Shown here piece by piece: positions 32,580 to 42,984 of a DNA stretch of 64,000 nucleotides; position 1 is the stretch's first letter, and each line of letters begins with the position of its first letter. Source of the stretch: Dreissena polymorpha (taxonomy: Eukaryota > Mollusca > Bivalvia > Myida > Dreissenidae); assembly GCF_020536995.1 (NCBI RefSeq), contig NC_068366.1, positions 18,045,608-18,109,607 on the forward strand, in the 5' to 3' direction. A program made the translations under genes and the position numbers. The notes under the pieces are model-generated. The model saw nothing but the letters and a program-made list of their open reading frames with translations, was not told where the DNA came from and did no database searches.

Positions 32580-34490
32580 CAGGCCCGTAGCCAGAGTTTT
32601 GAAAAGGGGGGTGCGAATTTTCCCATCAACGAATGTTACATAACATATTGTTATGTTCCCCTCCTAAAATCGGGTGTTTGAAGGTCCTTCCCACTAGAAA
32701 CATCTTGAAAATGAAACGTAAAACACTGCATTCTGGTGTCTTTTTATCTGTATTTAGAGACATAAGTTATAGAGCATTTTTATATGAAATATTCCTTTCA
32801 TTGACCATACTTAGTGACTAATCGACATGTATATGATATAACATATATGTATTTCCCATTACTGTTTTTCATTTTCCACCTTTTTCGTCTTTATTATCGA
32901 CCAGTCATGGAGATACATTATATTATACGGCGTTTAACCCGACACTAGTATGCGCGCACATTCTTTGTTTACATATGCAACAATACATTTATAGAAAGTA
33001 AAATCCACAATAAGAACATTTTTTATCTGATTTAGGGGAAAGGGCCTTGCCTTTTTTTGAGGGAAGAAAATCGCGCGAAACGCCGGATTTTGGGGAAAAA
33101 ATCGTGCAAAACGCCGGATTTTGGGGAAAATAAGGAAAGTCTTAAATAATCAATTTAACATATTTTGCTGTTTTTAAAACAAATTCAAGGCAGCAGATAA
33201 TTTTAATTATGCAATATTTTTCTATTTTTCTATTTTCTTTACTGGATCAGGTTAACTTATATATTTAAAGGTTTAAAAAAAAATATTTTTTTTTTTGGGG
33301 GGGAGGGGTGAAATCTAGGGGAAAATTAATCAGCTGAGAGGAAAAAATCCGAGGGGAATAGGCCGTTTTTTCGGCGGGTCACAAAAAAGGAAAATTAACT
33401 AAAGAACAATGTAAAATATCATTATTTATTGGAATCTTGATAAAATTAGTGTATTTTACCATTCAAAAAGTGTACCATTCATAAGTCAAGCAAATTAAAA
33501 GGAAATATTGGACTTTTTTCAAAACAATTGTCTGCTTCTATGGATAGTACCAGAGGCCTAGCATTGCTCTAAACGTGTTAATAGTGTATTGTACAACAAA
33601 CACTGTTTAACAAAACAGGGTCATCTTTAATTTGCATCAATACCAGGGTGCAGGATCACGTGACTTTGTTAATGGAAGTAAACACACCGGTAAGTGCTAC
33701 TTTTTATAAATAACTTTGTAAAACAATTTTTCTTAAGACTTTCAACTAGTGCATTAAAGATAGATTTTTAAGCTGCGTATGTCAATGTGAAATACATCAG
33801 AATTACTTTATATTATAAGCATGTGTTCTTTTTCAAATTTTGTATTTATACTGCACAAATATCCTTCACGCAAATTGAATTTTTGTCACCGATTTCAGAC
33901 GTATTCTCAAGGATCGGCACAAACAGCAAGAAAAGAGGTCTTTTATTCTCTAGATATTGTTGCAAATGTAGTACAATAACGTGCCATATTTGTAAAAATA
34001 AAGTTCTGAACGGTGTGTTTACATTCTGTCCAGCCCGTGTGAAAATACCTGAAAACCAAACTGATTCTGCACCCTGAATACTAAACAGAAACAAAATGGT
34101 ATAACTGGTTACTTTTACTTTTGTCAACTATTATAAACAAAATAGTTATCTGTTTTCTAAACGAATTTCAGAAACATATACAACTTAAGGCTTCATAAAG
34201 ACCCTATATCCGCAAACTACTGGCCCTTTGGTCTCAAAGTCCTTAACAGTGTATACCAGGACATTGAAAAAAGGACGTATTTGCCCATTATGCTCAAGAG
34301 CCGTCACAATTAATGAGCAATAAACATTAACGTCCACCTGATCAAATGTTATAACGGTTTATATTCATTATAACAGCATATATCTTCTCACATGTTGCTG
34401 TCAAAACTTCAACTTAAAGTTCACATTTTTTACTTGTCAAAAAACATTGGGTGCGAAAGCATCCAACAAACCCCACTGGCTACGGGTATG
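32580..34490. mobile_element. 1.9 kb DNA transposon inserted after the segmental duplication
   Basis: Ends CAGGCCCGTAGCCAG (left) and, reversed, CATACCCGTAGCCAG (right), flanked by TGTTG at 32,575-32,579 and 34,491-34,495. The paralogous site in copy B (48,156-48,175) reads AAAATGTTGACAACTC with a single TGTTG, i.e. the empty site. No transposase frame; the superfamily is unassigned (5 bp duplication; CAG ends suggest hAT or a relative). It contains two copies of 'aaacgccggattttgggga' at 33,080-33,130. Confidence 0.8.
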
Positions 34491-34754
34491 TGTTGACAAC
34501 TCAAGCTATTACAGTATTGAAAGAAAATTAAGAAAATGCGTGTACTGTTAAACACTTGTGTCAAACACAATGATTTAAATACTCGTATTTCATTGAAACA
34601 TCCAGCTGTAGTGAAAAATGTAGCTTATAATCTATAAGGTGCATTCAAAGAGAGATACGAATTATTAAATCTATTTTCGTGAATTTGTTACTTAGTTGTT
34701 TAGTTGACATTGATTCAAATACGCTGTAACTGTTCCCTGATAGTAGTTTCTATA

Positions 34755-37085
34755 ATTCATAAATGTGATTATATTCTTCAAGATAAAATAAATAGTGTAT
34801 ATGATGACTCTGACTACTGCCCCGATAACACCTCATTTAGGGCCTCAGTGAACAGTTTACTTAATAGTCATGGCGTTAGATTACTTGATTTATGCAAATC
34901 TACTAGTTTACGTATTGTTAATAGTAGAATTGGAAATAGCTGTAAGCAAACTTTTTATTCTAATAACAGTACGTCTGTAATTGACTATTTGTTGACAAAG
35001 GAATGAAGCTTTTCAAATATATCGGACTTTACCGTGCATGATTTTAACGAGTTTAACGGCCCGTTAAATTTATCATTGTTATGTAAAAATGTCTGGGCAG
35101 AGTATCTGTCTTACACCGATGTCAAGTATAAATGGAACGATGCGTTACGAGGGCAATTTCGTTCAGGGATTATTTCCATGCTACCTGTATTTAATAATAT
35201 TGTACAAAATATAGATATCTCATGTAGATCGTCAATTAATGATATGTTGAATAGTTTTACTGAAACCATTCGCAATATTGCAGACCCGTTATTTTCTAAA
35301 TCATGTTGTTTTAAAACAAACCCTAGTTTCAATGTAGATAGCTGTATAAAGCATGCAGAATGGTTTGATAACGAGTGCGATGTTGCACGAAATCTTTACT
35401 ACGCCGCTTGAAGTACTTTTATTTCGAGTAAACCTGATACACACAGAGAACATTTATTTACAAGTAAAATATTTTATAAGGACTTAATTCGCAAGAAGAA
35501 GCTTGTAGTTATAGGAAGAAAATGATTGCTATTGAAAACTTAAGAAATCACAAATCAAGGGACTTTTGGCGATTTTTCAAATCCAAAAATAGCGTCATTA
35601 AAAATCGATTATCATTAGAAGAATTTACAAAGTAACATTGCGTCTGATTTGTCTAATACTGATGCTGAAGATTTCTGTTTCAATTATGATTTTAATTTGG
35701 AAAATTCTGCATTTCCAGAACTTGACGCACCCATATCTGTAGAAGAAGTTTACAATGCAATACAACATTAAATACGAAATAAATCATGTGGTAGCGATTG
35801 TATTTTGAACGAATATTTTATTGAATGCAGTGATATTTTGTCTTCACATTTATGTGACGTGTTTAACGGTATTTTTGTATCGGGCTTTTTTCCCGATAGT
35901 TGGACAGAGGGTGTTATAATCCCTTTGCATAAAAAAGGTGTTGTTAACGATGTTAATAACTATAGAGGGATTACTTTAGTTAGTTGCTTTTCAAAAATAT
36001 TTACCACGATTTTAAACAAGCGAATTGAAACTTTTTGCAATAAAAACAATATTATTTCGGATGCCCAATTCGGATTTAAGAAAGGTTGTAGATGCTAAAT
36101 ATGCATTGATGTTTATTGTGCAAAATTAGTTAAATTAAAATAAACGTTTGTATGTTATTTACGTCGATATGTTAAAATGTTTGATGGTATATACCGTAAT
36201 GCATTATGGTTGAAAAATTTTAAGTCTGGTATAAAAGGTAAATTGCTCAGAATAGTGAAAGATATGTATGCAAATGTTAAGTCACGTGTTAAATCGTGCT
36301 AATCTTATTCAGATTATTTTAGTTATGCGGTTTGACTGAGGCAAGGGGAGGTAATGTCGCCGATTTTATTTTCGCTATTTGTTGAAGAACTTGAACTTTA
36401 CTTACAAGATAATATTAACTCTGGTTTGAATATAGATGATATTGTTTTGATGCTATTATTATTTGCAGACATGGCTATTTAGGCAAGTCAGCTGCTGAAG
36501 TTCAATCACATCTAGATAACTTATATTTATATTGTAATTCTTGGGGGCTTAATGTAAACACTGCAAAAACAAAAATAATTGTATTTCGGAAGAGGGGGGG
36601 TTACTAAAAGACAACACAAAATGGAAATACAATGGAACTGATATTGGTAAAGCCCTTAAGGCTATGAATACATTATTGTTTAAATGCAATAACATTGACA
36701 TAAAACCAAAAAGACTTTGTCAGTTGTTTGACTCATTTGTGGGTTGTATATTGAATTATGCTTCAGAAGTTTGGGGTTTCACAAAGTCTGATGATATTGA
36801 ACGTATACATTTACAATTTTGTAAACGATTGTTACAGGTTAAAATAAATACATGTAATGTTGCTGTTTATGGTGAGTTAGGTAGATATCCATTGTATGTA
36901 AACAGGTATGATACAATTCTGAAGTATTGGTTTAAAATACTAAAAAATGAAAATATTATAATACAGATTGTCTACAACAAGCTTTAGCTATTTGTAATAA
37001 AGGTAATAAAAATTGGGTTTCAATTTTTTTGAACATGTTAAATAATTATGGATTCGGTTATGTATTTGAAAATCCAAACGTTTAG
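34755..37085 (+). mobile_element. Degenerate LINE (non-LTR retrotransposon): endonuclease end, RT and C-terminal region
   Basis: Fragments in order: end of the endonuclease (DYCPDNTSFRASVNSLLNSH, LRIVNSRIGNSCKQTFYSNN), a linker (YKWNDALRGQFRSGIISMLP), RT (GIFVSGFFPDSWTEGVIIPL, NNYRGITLVSCFSKIFTTIL, AQFGFKKGCRC), further RT (RQGEVMSPILFSLFVEELEL, LLLFAD) and the region after RT (ILNYASEVWGFTKSDDIERI). Several stops and frame changes separate them; the FADD box reads FADM. The 5' part of the endonuclease is missing. It sits at the right boundary of the duplicated GPCR block. The clade is not certain; the C-terminal part matches that of the LINE at 62.1 kb. Confidence 0.85.
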
Positions 37086-37129
37086 GGAGACTACTTCTCA
37101 ACAAAGGCTGTTTGTAAAACACGCATGCC

Positions 37130-38212
37130 CCCCAAATGGACTGTCAGTTGTAGTGGCAGCCATTGTGTGAATACGTTAGAAACCATTTAAGTGCTTCAGG
37201 TCACTGTGACCTTGACCTTTGACCTAGTGACCTGAAAATAAATAGGGGTCATCTGCCATTCATGATCAATGTACCTATGAAGTTTCATGATCCTAGGCCT
37301 AACATTGTTGAGTTATCATCCAGAAAGCATTTCATTGTTTTGAGTAAAAGTGACCTTGACCTTTGACCTAGTGACTTGAAAATCAATAGGGGTTATTGAG
37401 TTATCATCCGGAAACCATTTTACTGTTTCGAGACACTGTGACCCTGACCTTTGATCAAGTGACCAGACAATCAATAGGGGTCATCTGCCAGTCATAATCG
37501 ATGTACCTATGAAGTTTCATGATACTAGGCCTAAGCGTTCTTGAGTTATCAACCGTAAACCATTTTACTGTTTCGAGTCACTGTGATCTTGACATTTAAC
37601 CTAGTGACCTAGTTCAAGGCATGATCAATGTACCTATGAAGTTTCATTATCCTATGCCTAAGCGTTCTTGAGTTATCAGCCGGAAACCATTTTACTGTTT
37701 TGAGTCACTGTGACATTGAACTTTGACCTAGTAACCTGAAAATCAATAGGGGTCATCTGCCAGTCATGATCAATGTACCTATGAAGTTTCATGAAGTTTC
37801 ATGATATTAGGCCAAAGCATTGTTGAGTTATCATCCGGAAACCATTTTACTTTTTTAAGTCACTGTGACCTTGACCTTTGACCTAGTGACCTGAAAATAA
37901 ATATGGGTCATCTGCCAGTCATGATCAATGTACCTATGAAGTTTTATGATCCTAGGCCTAAGCATTGTCGAGTTATCATCCGGAAACCATTTTACTGTTT
38001 CGAGTCACTGTGACCTTGACCGTTGATCTAGTGACCTGAAAATCAATAGGGGTCATCTGCCAGTCTTGACCAATGTACCTATGAAGTTTCATGATCCTAG
38101 GCCTAAGCGTTCTTGAGTTATTATCCGGAAACCATTTGGTGGACGGACCGACCGACGGACCAACATTTTCAAAACAGTATACCCCCTCTTCTTCGAAGGG
38201 GGGCATAAATAT
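37130..38212 (-). repeat. ~150 bp tandem array, reverse copy of the 4.6 kb family
   Basis: About seven units of 'tgaccttgacctttgacctagtgacctgaa', 'aatcaataggggtcatctgcc' and 'gatcaatgtacctatgaagtttcatgatcctaggcct'. It ends with the mirrored head CTTCTTCGAAGGGGGGCAT after CGGACCGACCGACGGACC. Minus-strand orientation of the family at 4,554-5,780. Confidence 0.88.
37198..37226. promoter_or_regulatory. Perfect consensus estrogen-response-type element plus DR1-type site
   Basis: AGGTCACTGTGACCT (37,198-37,212) is a perfect inverted repeat AGGTCA-CTG-TGACCT, the reverse complement of the classical vitellogenin-type ERE. Next comes TGACCTTTGACCT (37,214-37,226), the reverse of AGGTCAAAGGTCA (DR1). 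Other units of the array carry versions with one or two mismatches. Binding or function is not shown. Confidence 0.65.
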
Positions 38213-38780
38213 TCAAACAACTCATTCTATCATACAATACGCAAACATCTGACCCGACTTCATTATTAAGTAAAGCAAAATGAATTGTCATGTAGAAATT
38301 CATGTTTTATTAGAATAAACTATATTTACTCGGAAAACAGTATTGACTTCAATTTAAATGGTACTTATATAAACTGTGATCAAGTTATCGCATTTTGTAA
38401 TAAATTTACCTACTTACAGTACATATACGCATATCGCATATGTTGGTATACAGAAAAACTAATTATACAGAAGTTTGAGCAAGGAATAACTTTTGTATCA
38501 TACCAAATCTTCCCTCGGTTGAGTTATTTCAAGCACATGCTTATTTCATGGATAAAAAGAGCTTAGTTTAAGTTAAGCAAAGTTTAATAATTACATTGCT
38601 TAATATGTTAACCCAGCGTCGGCGTTGAAACTTTACACCTGGTACCGTTTTGATAATATAAAAAATAAGCGTTTTTTAGAAGTGTGTACGAGTGTAAACT
38701 TGGTTTATAGCGGGTTCACAAAAGTAATCAAATTTGACTGAAAACAGAATGCAAAGAACGTCTAGTTCGGCTGGCCTTAA

Positions 38781-40668
38781 AGGGGCAGTCCAACAGATTT
38801 CACGTTTTTGTAAATTGACAAAATATAAAAAAAATTGTTTCAGATTCGCAAATTTTCGTTTTAGTTATGATATTTTTTAGGAAATAGTAATACTGACCAT
38901 TTAGCATGCTCTTTAATATCTATTATATGCATCTTTTGATGATTTGAAAACCTGAAAATTAACAATCGTCGTGCGACGCGAAACGATTGAATAATTTGGA
39001 AAGTTCTGTTGTTGTCGTTTTATTTTGGGGTACTACGAGGGTTGCTTATATAGGTAACAAGAAATATCTTTTAAAAAGAAAAACGGCGTTGATTGTTGTT
39101 GGAGTTGGTGAGAGGTAAAGCGTTCCATGAATGAGATCAAATATAGCGAATGTCTTTTTCTGTGCAGTTCGGGATGTTACGCGGAGTTGTCGCGGCTTAT
39201 TTACATTATTACATATTGCTGATCATAAATCTATAGATACAATACAGGAAACTAAAAGAAGAATGGAAGTAAAATTAAAACATATAAGTCAACCATCCAC
39301 ACGCGAATTATCCGGACATATTTAAAATAGTTATACGCGCGTTCTTCGAACAAACCTGTTTTAGTGGTTTGTCGGGCATTGCTATTTGATCCGATTATTA
39401 AATATGCATAAATATATGGATACAATACAGGAAACCAAAAGAAGAATGGAAGTGAAATTAAAACATATAAAACATATAAAACATATAAGTCAACCGTCCA
39501 CACGCGAAGTATCCGGACATATTTAAAATAGTTATACGCGCGTTCTTCGAACAAACCTGTTTTAGTGGTTTGTCGGGCATTGCTATTTGATCCGATAATT
39601 AACAGTATCTAAAATTATCGCGCTCATGCTTAATTAATTGGTCAATATGGTGGAATAATTCTTGTTAAATTAATCAAAAATAATATTTATCATGGTATTT
39701 TTGAAAACACATTAAGAATATTTTATTTACATGCCGTAATTATATCGCCGAATATCTACTTTTAACATATGTCTTGTCTAAAGAAAATAGTTAACGCGAT
39801 AGCGTCTTTATTATACAACGATTATTTTACTGGCCGAGAACTGACCCTGATACCTTGCGGGTTGGAATGCAATGCATTAAAGTGAGGTCACGCTTCCACT
39901 GCTGGTACGACGGCTTGTTTAAAACTTTATACTTTTACATGTTTAATGTTCAATTTCGAAAACAATTAAAATGGTTTGGCCAAAACGAATATCAGGATAG
40001 GGAAAAACGATAATTTTATGAACTTAAATATACTAGTACACAGACAGCAATATGGAAGTATTAAATTACTAAATATGAGAACATAGCCTTTAAGTACAAA
40101 CGCTCTGGCGCTGACAATCCTCTGAATATAAAGGGGCATATACAAACTGTATTGATGTCAAGAGTTGGGTGTAAAACTGTTCTATCCATCAAGCCTTTTC
40201 ATTCGAGATAAAATTGTTTCATGCTGAACACGAAGTAAAACAATGTTACATGCTTTACTTCAAAGACGCGGTCATGTTTCCAATGTTCTGGGGGATTATG
40301 CTCAAATCAGCCAATGGAATAAATGAAGTGTATTCATTCGTGTCTAGCCGCGGGAAATTTTATTTAAATTGTATTGGACACTTACAAATGTAAGGTAAGG
40401 TGAAAAGCTGGCTTAGACAGCTACGCCGAAAAATACATCCGCTCTAAGCATGAGCATGGATGGTCGAGTGGTCTAGGCGGGAGACTTTTACTCCAGGACT
40501 CAAGGGGTCAGTGGTTCGAGCCCTGTTGAGGGTTACTTTATTTCCTTTTTTTAAATTGTATTCTTGTTTTTTTTTTACTGGAGATGTTTAGTTTAAATGT
40601 TTAAATTTATCAATATAAAGCATTTAATGACAAGCTTCAATACATGCCAAATCTTTTGGACGGCCCCT
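38781..40668 (+). mobile_element. TTAA-flanked tRNA-bearing element split by an insertion
   Basis: TTAA at 38,777-38,780 and 40,669-40,672. Left end AGGGGCAGTCCAACAGATTT; right end reversed AGGGGCCGTCCAAAAGATTT. The left arm (to ~39,070) and right arm (from ~40,390) match the 600 bp copy at 57,661-58,260. The ~1.3 kb between is foreign and includes a 183 bp tandem duplication. The tRNA-like part (40,455-40,535) has box A TGGTCGAGTGGTCTAGG and box B GGTTCGAGCCC. No transposase. Confidence 0.72.
39236..39602. repeat. 183 bp tandem duplication
   Basis: GATACAATACAGGAAAC at 39,236 and 39,419 begins two copies that share 'gaagaatggaagt', 'tccggacatatttaaaatag' and 'cgcgcgttcttcgaacaaac'. The second copy has an expanded AACATATAAA run. 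It lies inside the foreign part of the split TTAA element. Confidence 0.85.
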
Positions 40669-41136
40669 TTAACTGATATATTATGTTTAAACTGTAATAC
40701 CGATCTAAAAACGTTTTTACATTTTTTAAAACAAATTTTTATTTTAATGATGTTTTAAATTGGATGTTGTCGCACTGTGCCTTTATCCGCCACTGTCCTC
40801 AGTGAGCAACTACAATTATATGAATTTAAAGGACGTTTGTTCTTTATTGTGTATTAAGCGATACAGTAACTTTTATTAATAATCCCAACACACTTTCGTC
40901 TTATTCTGGTAATTGATTATATATTTACCAGTTTTCTCTATGATCACTTAAATATTGACAAGTGTAAACCACGCATAATACAGCACATTGGCATGTATGA
41001 TACCCCACAATGTATCCTTGTAAATTTTAAATTTCAACAGCGTAAAGAGCAGACACTATTTTCCATATCGAACGCCTTTTATTAATTGACATTTCAATGT
41101 AAGAACTGCAAAAAAGCATGCTAGTGCAGGTTTTAA

Positions 41137-41550
41137 GGCCCGGTCACGCCAAAGTATCGGATGAGAAACGTACATAAAATCATTTTATTCGTTCGTGTCC
41201 GTCCTTATCCGTTTAATGTCAATTTCATATCCGGTGAATCCGCTCCTTGTTCGGCGATGTCCGGTGATATCCGTTCCGTTCCGTTGGGACGTTTTGAGCA
41301 TGTTCAAAATTTTCCAAAGGATAAAACGGACAGAGACCTCCGTTGTGTGTGCAGTCTTCATACGTTAGTTTACTGTTTGTTCGGAACTCGTGCATTACAT
41401 CTCCTGTACGTATCCGGTTTATGTCTGTTAATGTCCGGTTGTCCTGGTCCACCACCGGACAACTACCTGACTAATACCAGACTTGCAACGGATAAACCGC
41501 ACCGTTCCGGACACCAAATACATGTTCAACATTTGATAACGGACAGCTAA
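41137..41550. mobile_element. One-ended element with GGCCCGGTCACGCC end and TCCGG/TCCGT repeats
   Basis: Left edge TTAAGGCCCGGTCACGCCAA, followed by dense TCCGGT, TCCGTT and CGGACA motifs on both strands to ~41,550. The plan (GGTCAC end, TAA next to it, short sub-terminal motif) is that of the Harbinger-like element at 19,754 with different sequence. No matching right end was found, so it is probably truncated. Confidence 0.5.
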
Positions 41551-41883
41551 CGTATACAAAAGTGCGAGAAGTGTGGCGGAACAAATATGTTGACATACAT
41601 TTAACCGTAATTAGCCTGTGGGTCGAAGTATTATCTCATTTTGGTACGCCTTGTGAGAAGGACATGTGCAATGGAGTGTCGTGCTCGCATTCAATTATAA
41701 TGTCAAGTCACCCTCGTGCAGGCGCAGATTGGCCTTTTGGATGCTAATCTGGCCATGCATCGTCTTGCTCAAAAGAGAGCAAGGAGACGGAGGCAGCGCA
41801 GCGTTAATACTTCTCTGGTGACTGTTTTTAATACAGATTTAAAGGATTAAACTGACTACTACTACTGACGTAGGACAGAGGTG

Positions 41884-42043
41884 CAACCCATTATGCCTAG
41901 TGGACTCTCTCATCCTTCGAAATTGGATGAATTTATTTCCAAAATTAGGGATGTCTAGTATATTTATCATCATACGGCGTCTCATTTGTGTCTACGCTGT
42001 TTGCCAAGGCCTTTTTTCTAGAAGCTATGCATAAATGGGTTAA
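41884..42043 (+). mobile_element. Small TTAA-type element, internally deleted copy (ATGCCTAGTGGACTC family)
   Basis: Begins AACCCATTATGCCTAGTGGA and ends GCTATGCATAAATGGGTTAA. Same family as the copies at 56,818 and 58,632, with part of the interior and most of the central palindrome missing. Confidence 0.75.
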
Positions 42044-42984
42044 TATGTTTTTCTTTACGACCCATGTATTTTAATGTTATGAAGGACAAACTCGCAAAAT
42101 GTACACTGTCGTAATACACAATATGCTGATTTAATAAGGAACTGAAGACATGTTTTGCAACGATCCAATTTAGGTTGTTAAATTGCATGACTAAGCACTG
42201 TGCAACTCGCTTTCGTGAAATGCTAGATACCGTTACACGCAAATGATATTTGTACCAAAGTCCACCTGCGTGTACAATACAACTGATGCCCGTTAACTCT
42301 TTCAGTGATGGAACCGAATTTTGAAGGCCTTTGCAAACAGTTTTGATCCACGTGGCGTCTCATCAGGATCCAAACTGTTTGCTATTCTGATAGTATTCTT
42401 TGTAAAAAAAATGAAGAAAATGCTTATTTTAGAAATTCAGCAGAATATATTTTAGCAGACGACAAATTTCCCAACATGCAAATGGTCTATTTAATACCGA
42501 ACAGTTGTTACGCATTTCCGATAGGATGGGAAATAAGATATCTGGCTGTGGTATATGAAGCGCTATTCAGTTGGCATACGACCACTTGTGGCGTTTAGGC
42601 GCATGTTCAAGTTAGATTTCAATTACGAATGAAAAATGTGATTCGAGTGTAAAACAAGTTGTTGTTTTTAAATTCCCAAGAGTTTACAAGTATTAATTGG
42701 AAAATATTTATTTAACCCATGTCAAAGGTACATAGTTATGTATACGTGCCAATATTTGGACTTAACAACATGAAATTAATGCATTTTGAACGGAATACCA
42801 CCTTAAATGTTCATATTTCAATACAATAAGTGATGCAATATGCAGCTAGAACTTAGGTTTTAATTACAAAATATGTTGTCGCAATATGAATTCCATGCTT
42901 ACAGGTTATTTATTGTGACTTTATCGTCCGAGTAAATACGTCAAATTAATCCCTGAACATTGTTCTCTTTCCGCATTCCAGAGT
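42044..42984 (+). other. 5' flank of GPCR copy B
   Basis: Homologous from ~42,110 to the flank of copy A, with an extra segment at ~42,208-42,268 and the TTAA element at 42,297-42,490. TTTCCGCATTCCAG (42,968-42,981) directly before the ATG suggests a splice acceptor of a 5' UTR intron. No core promoter could be identified. Confidence 0.45.
42297..42490. mobile_element. 194 bp TTAA-flanked element in the 5' flank of GPCR copy B
   Basis: Flanked by TTAA at 42,293-42,296 and 42,491-42,494. It has 'ggcctttgcaaacagttttgatcc', 'tggcgtctcatcagg' and 'atccaaactgtttgctattct'. The same site in copy A (29,381-29,395) has TTAATTTATACCGAAC with no element, so it arrived after the duplication. It is distinct from, but built like, the ATGCCTAGTGGACTC family. 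Confidence 0.7.
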
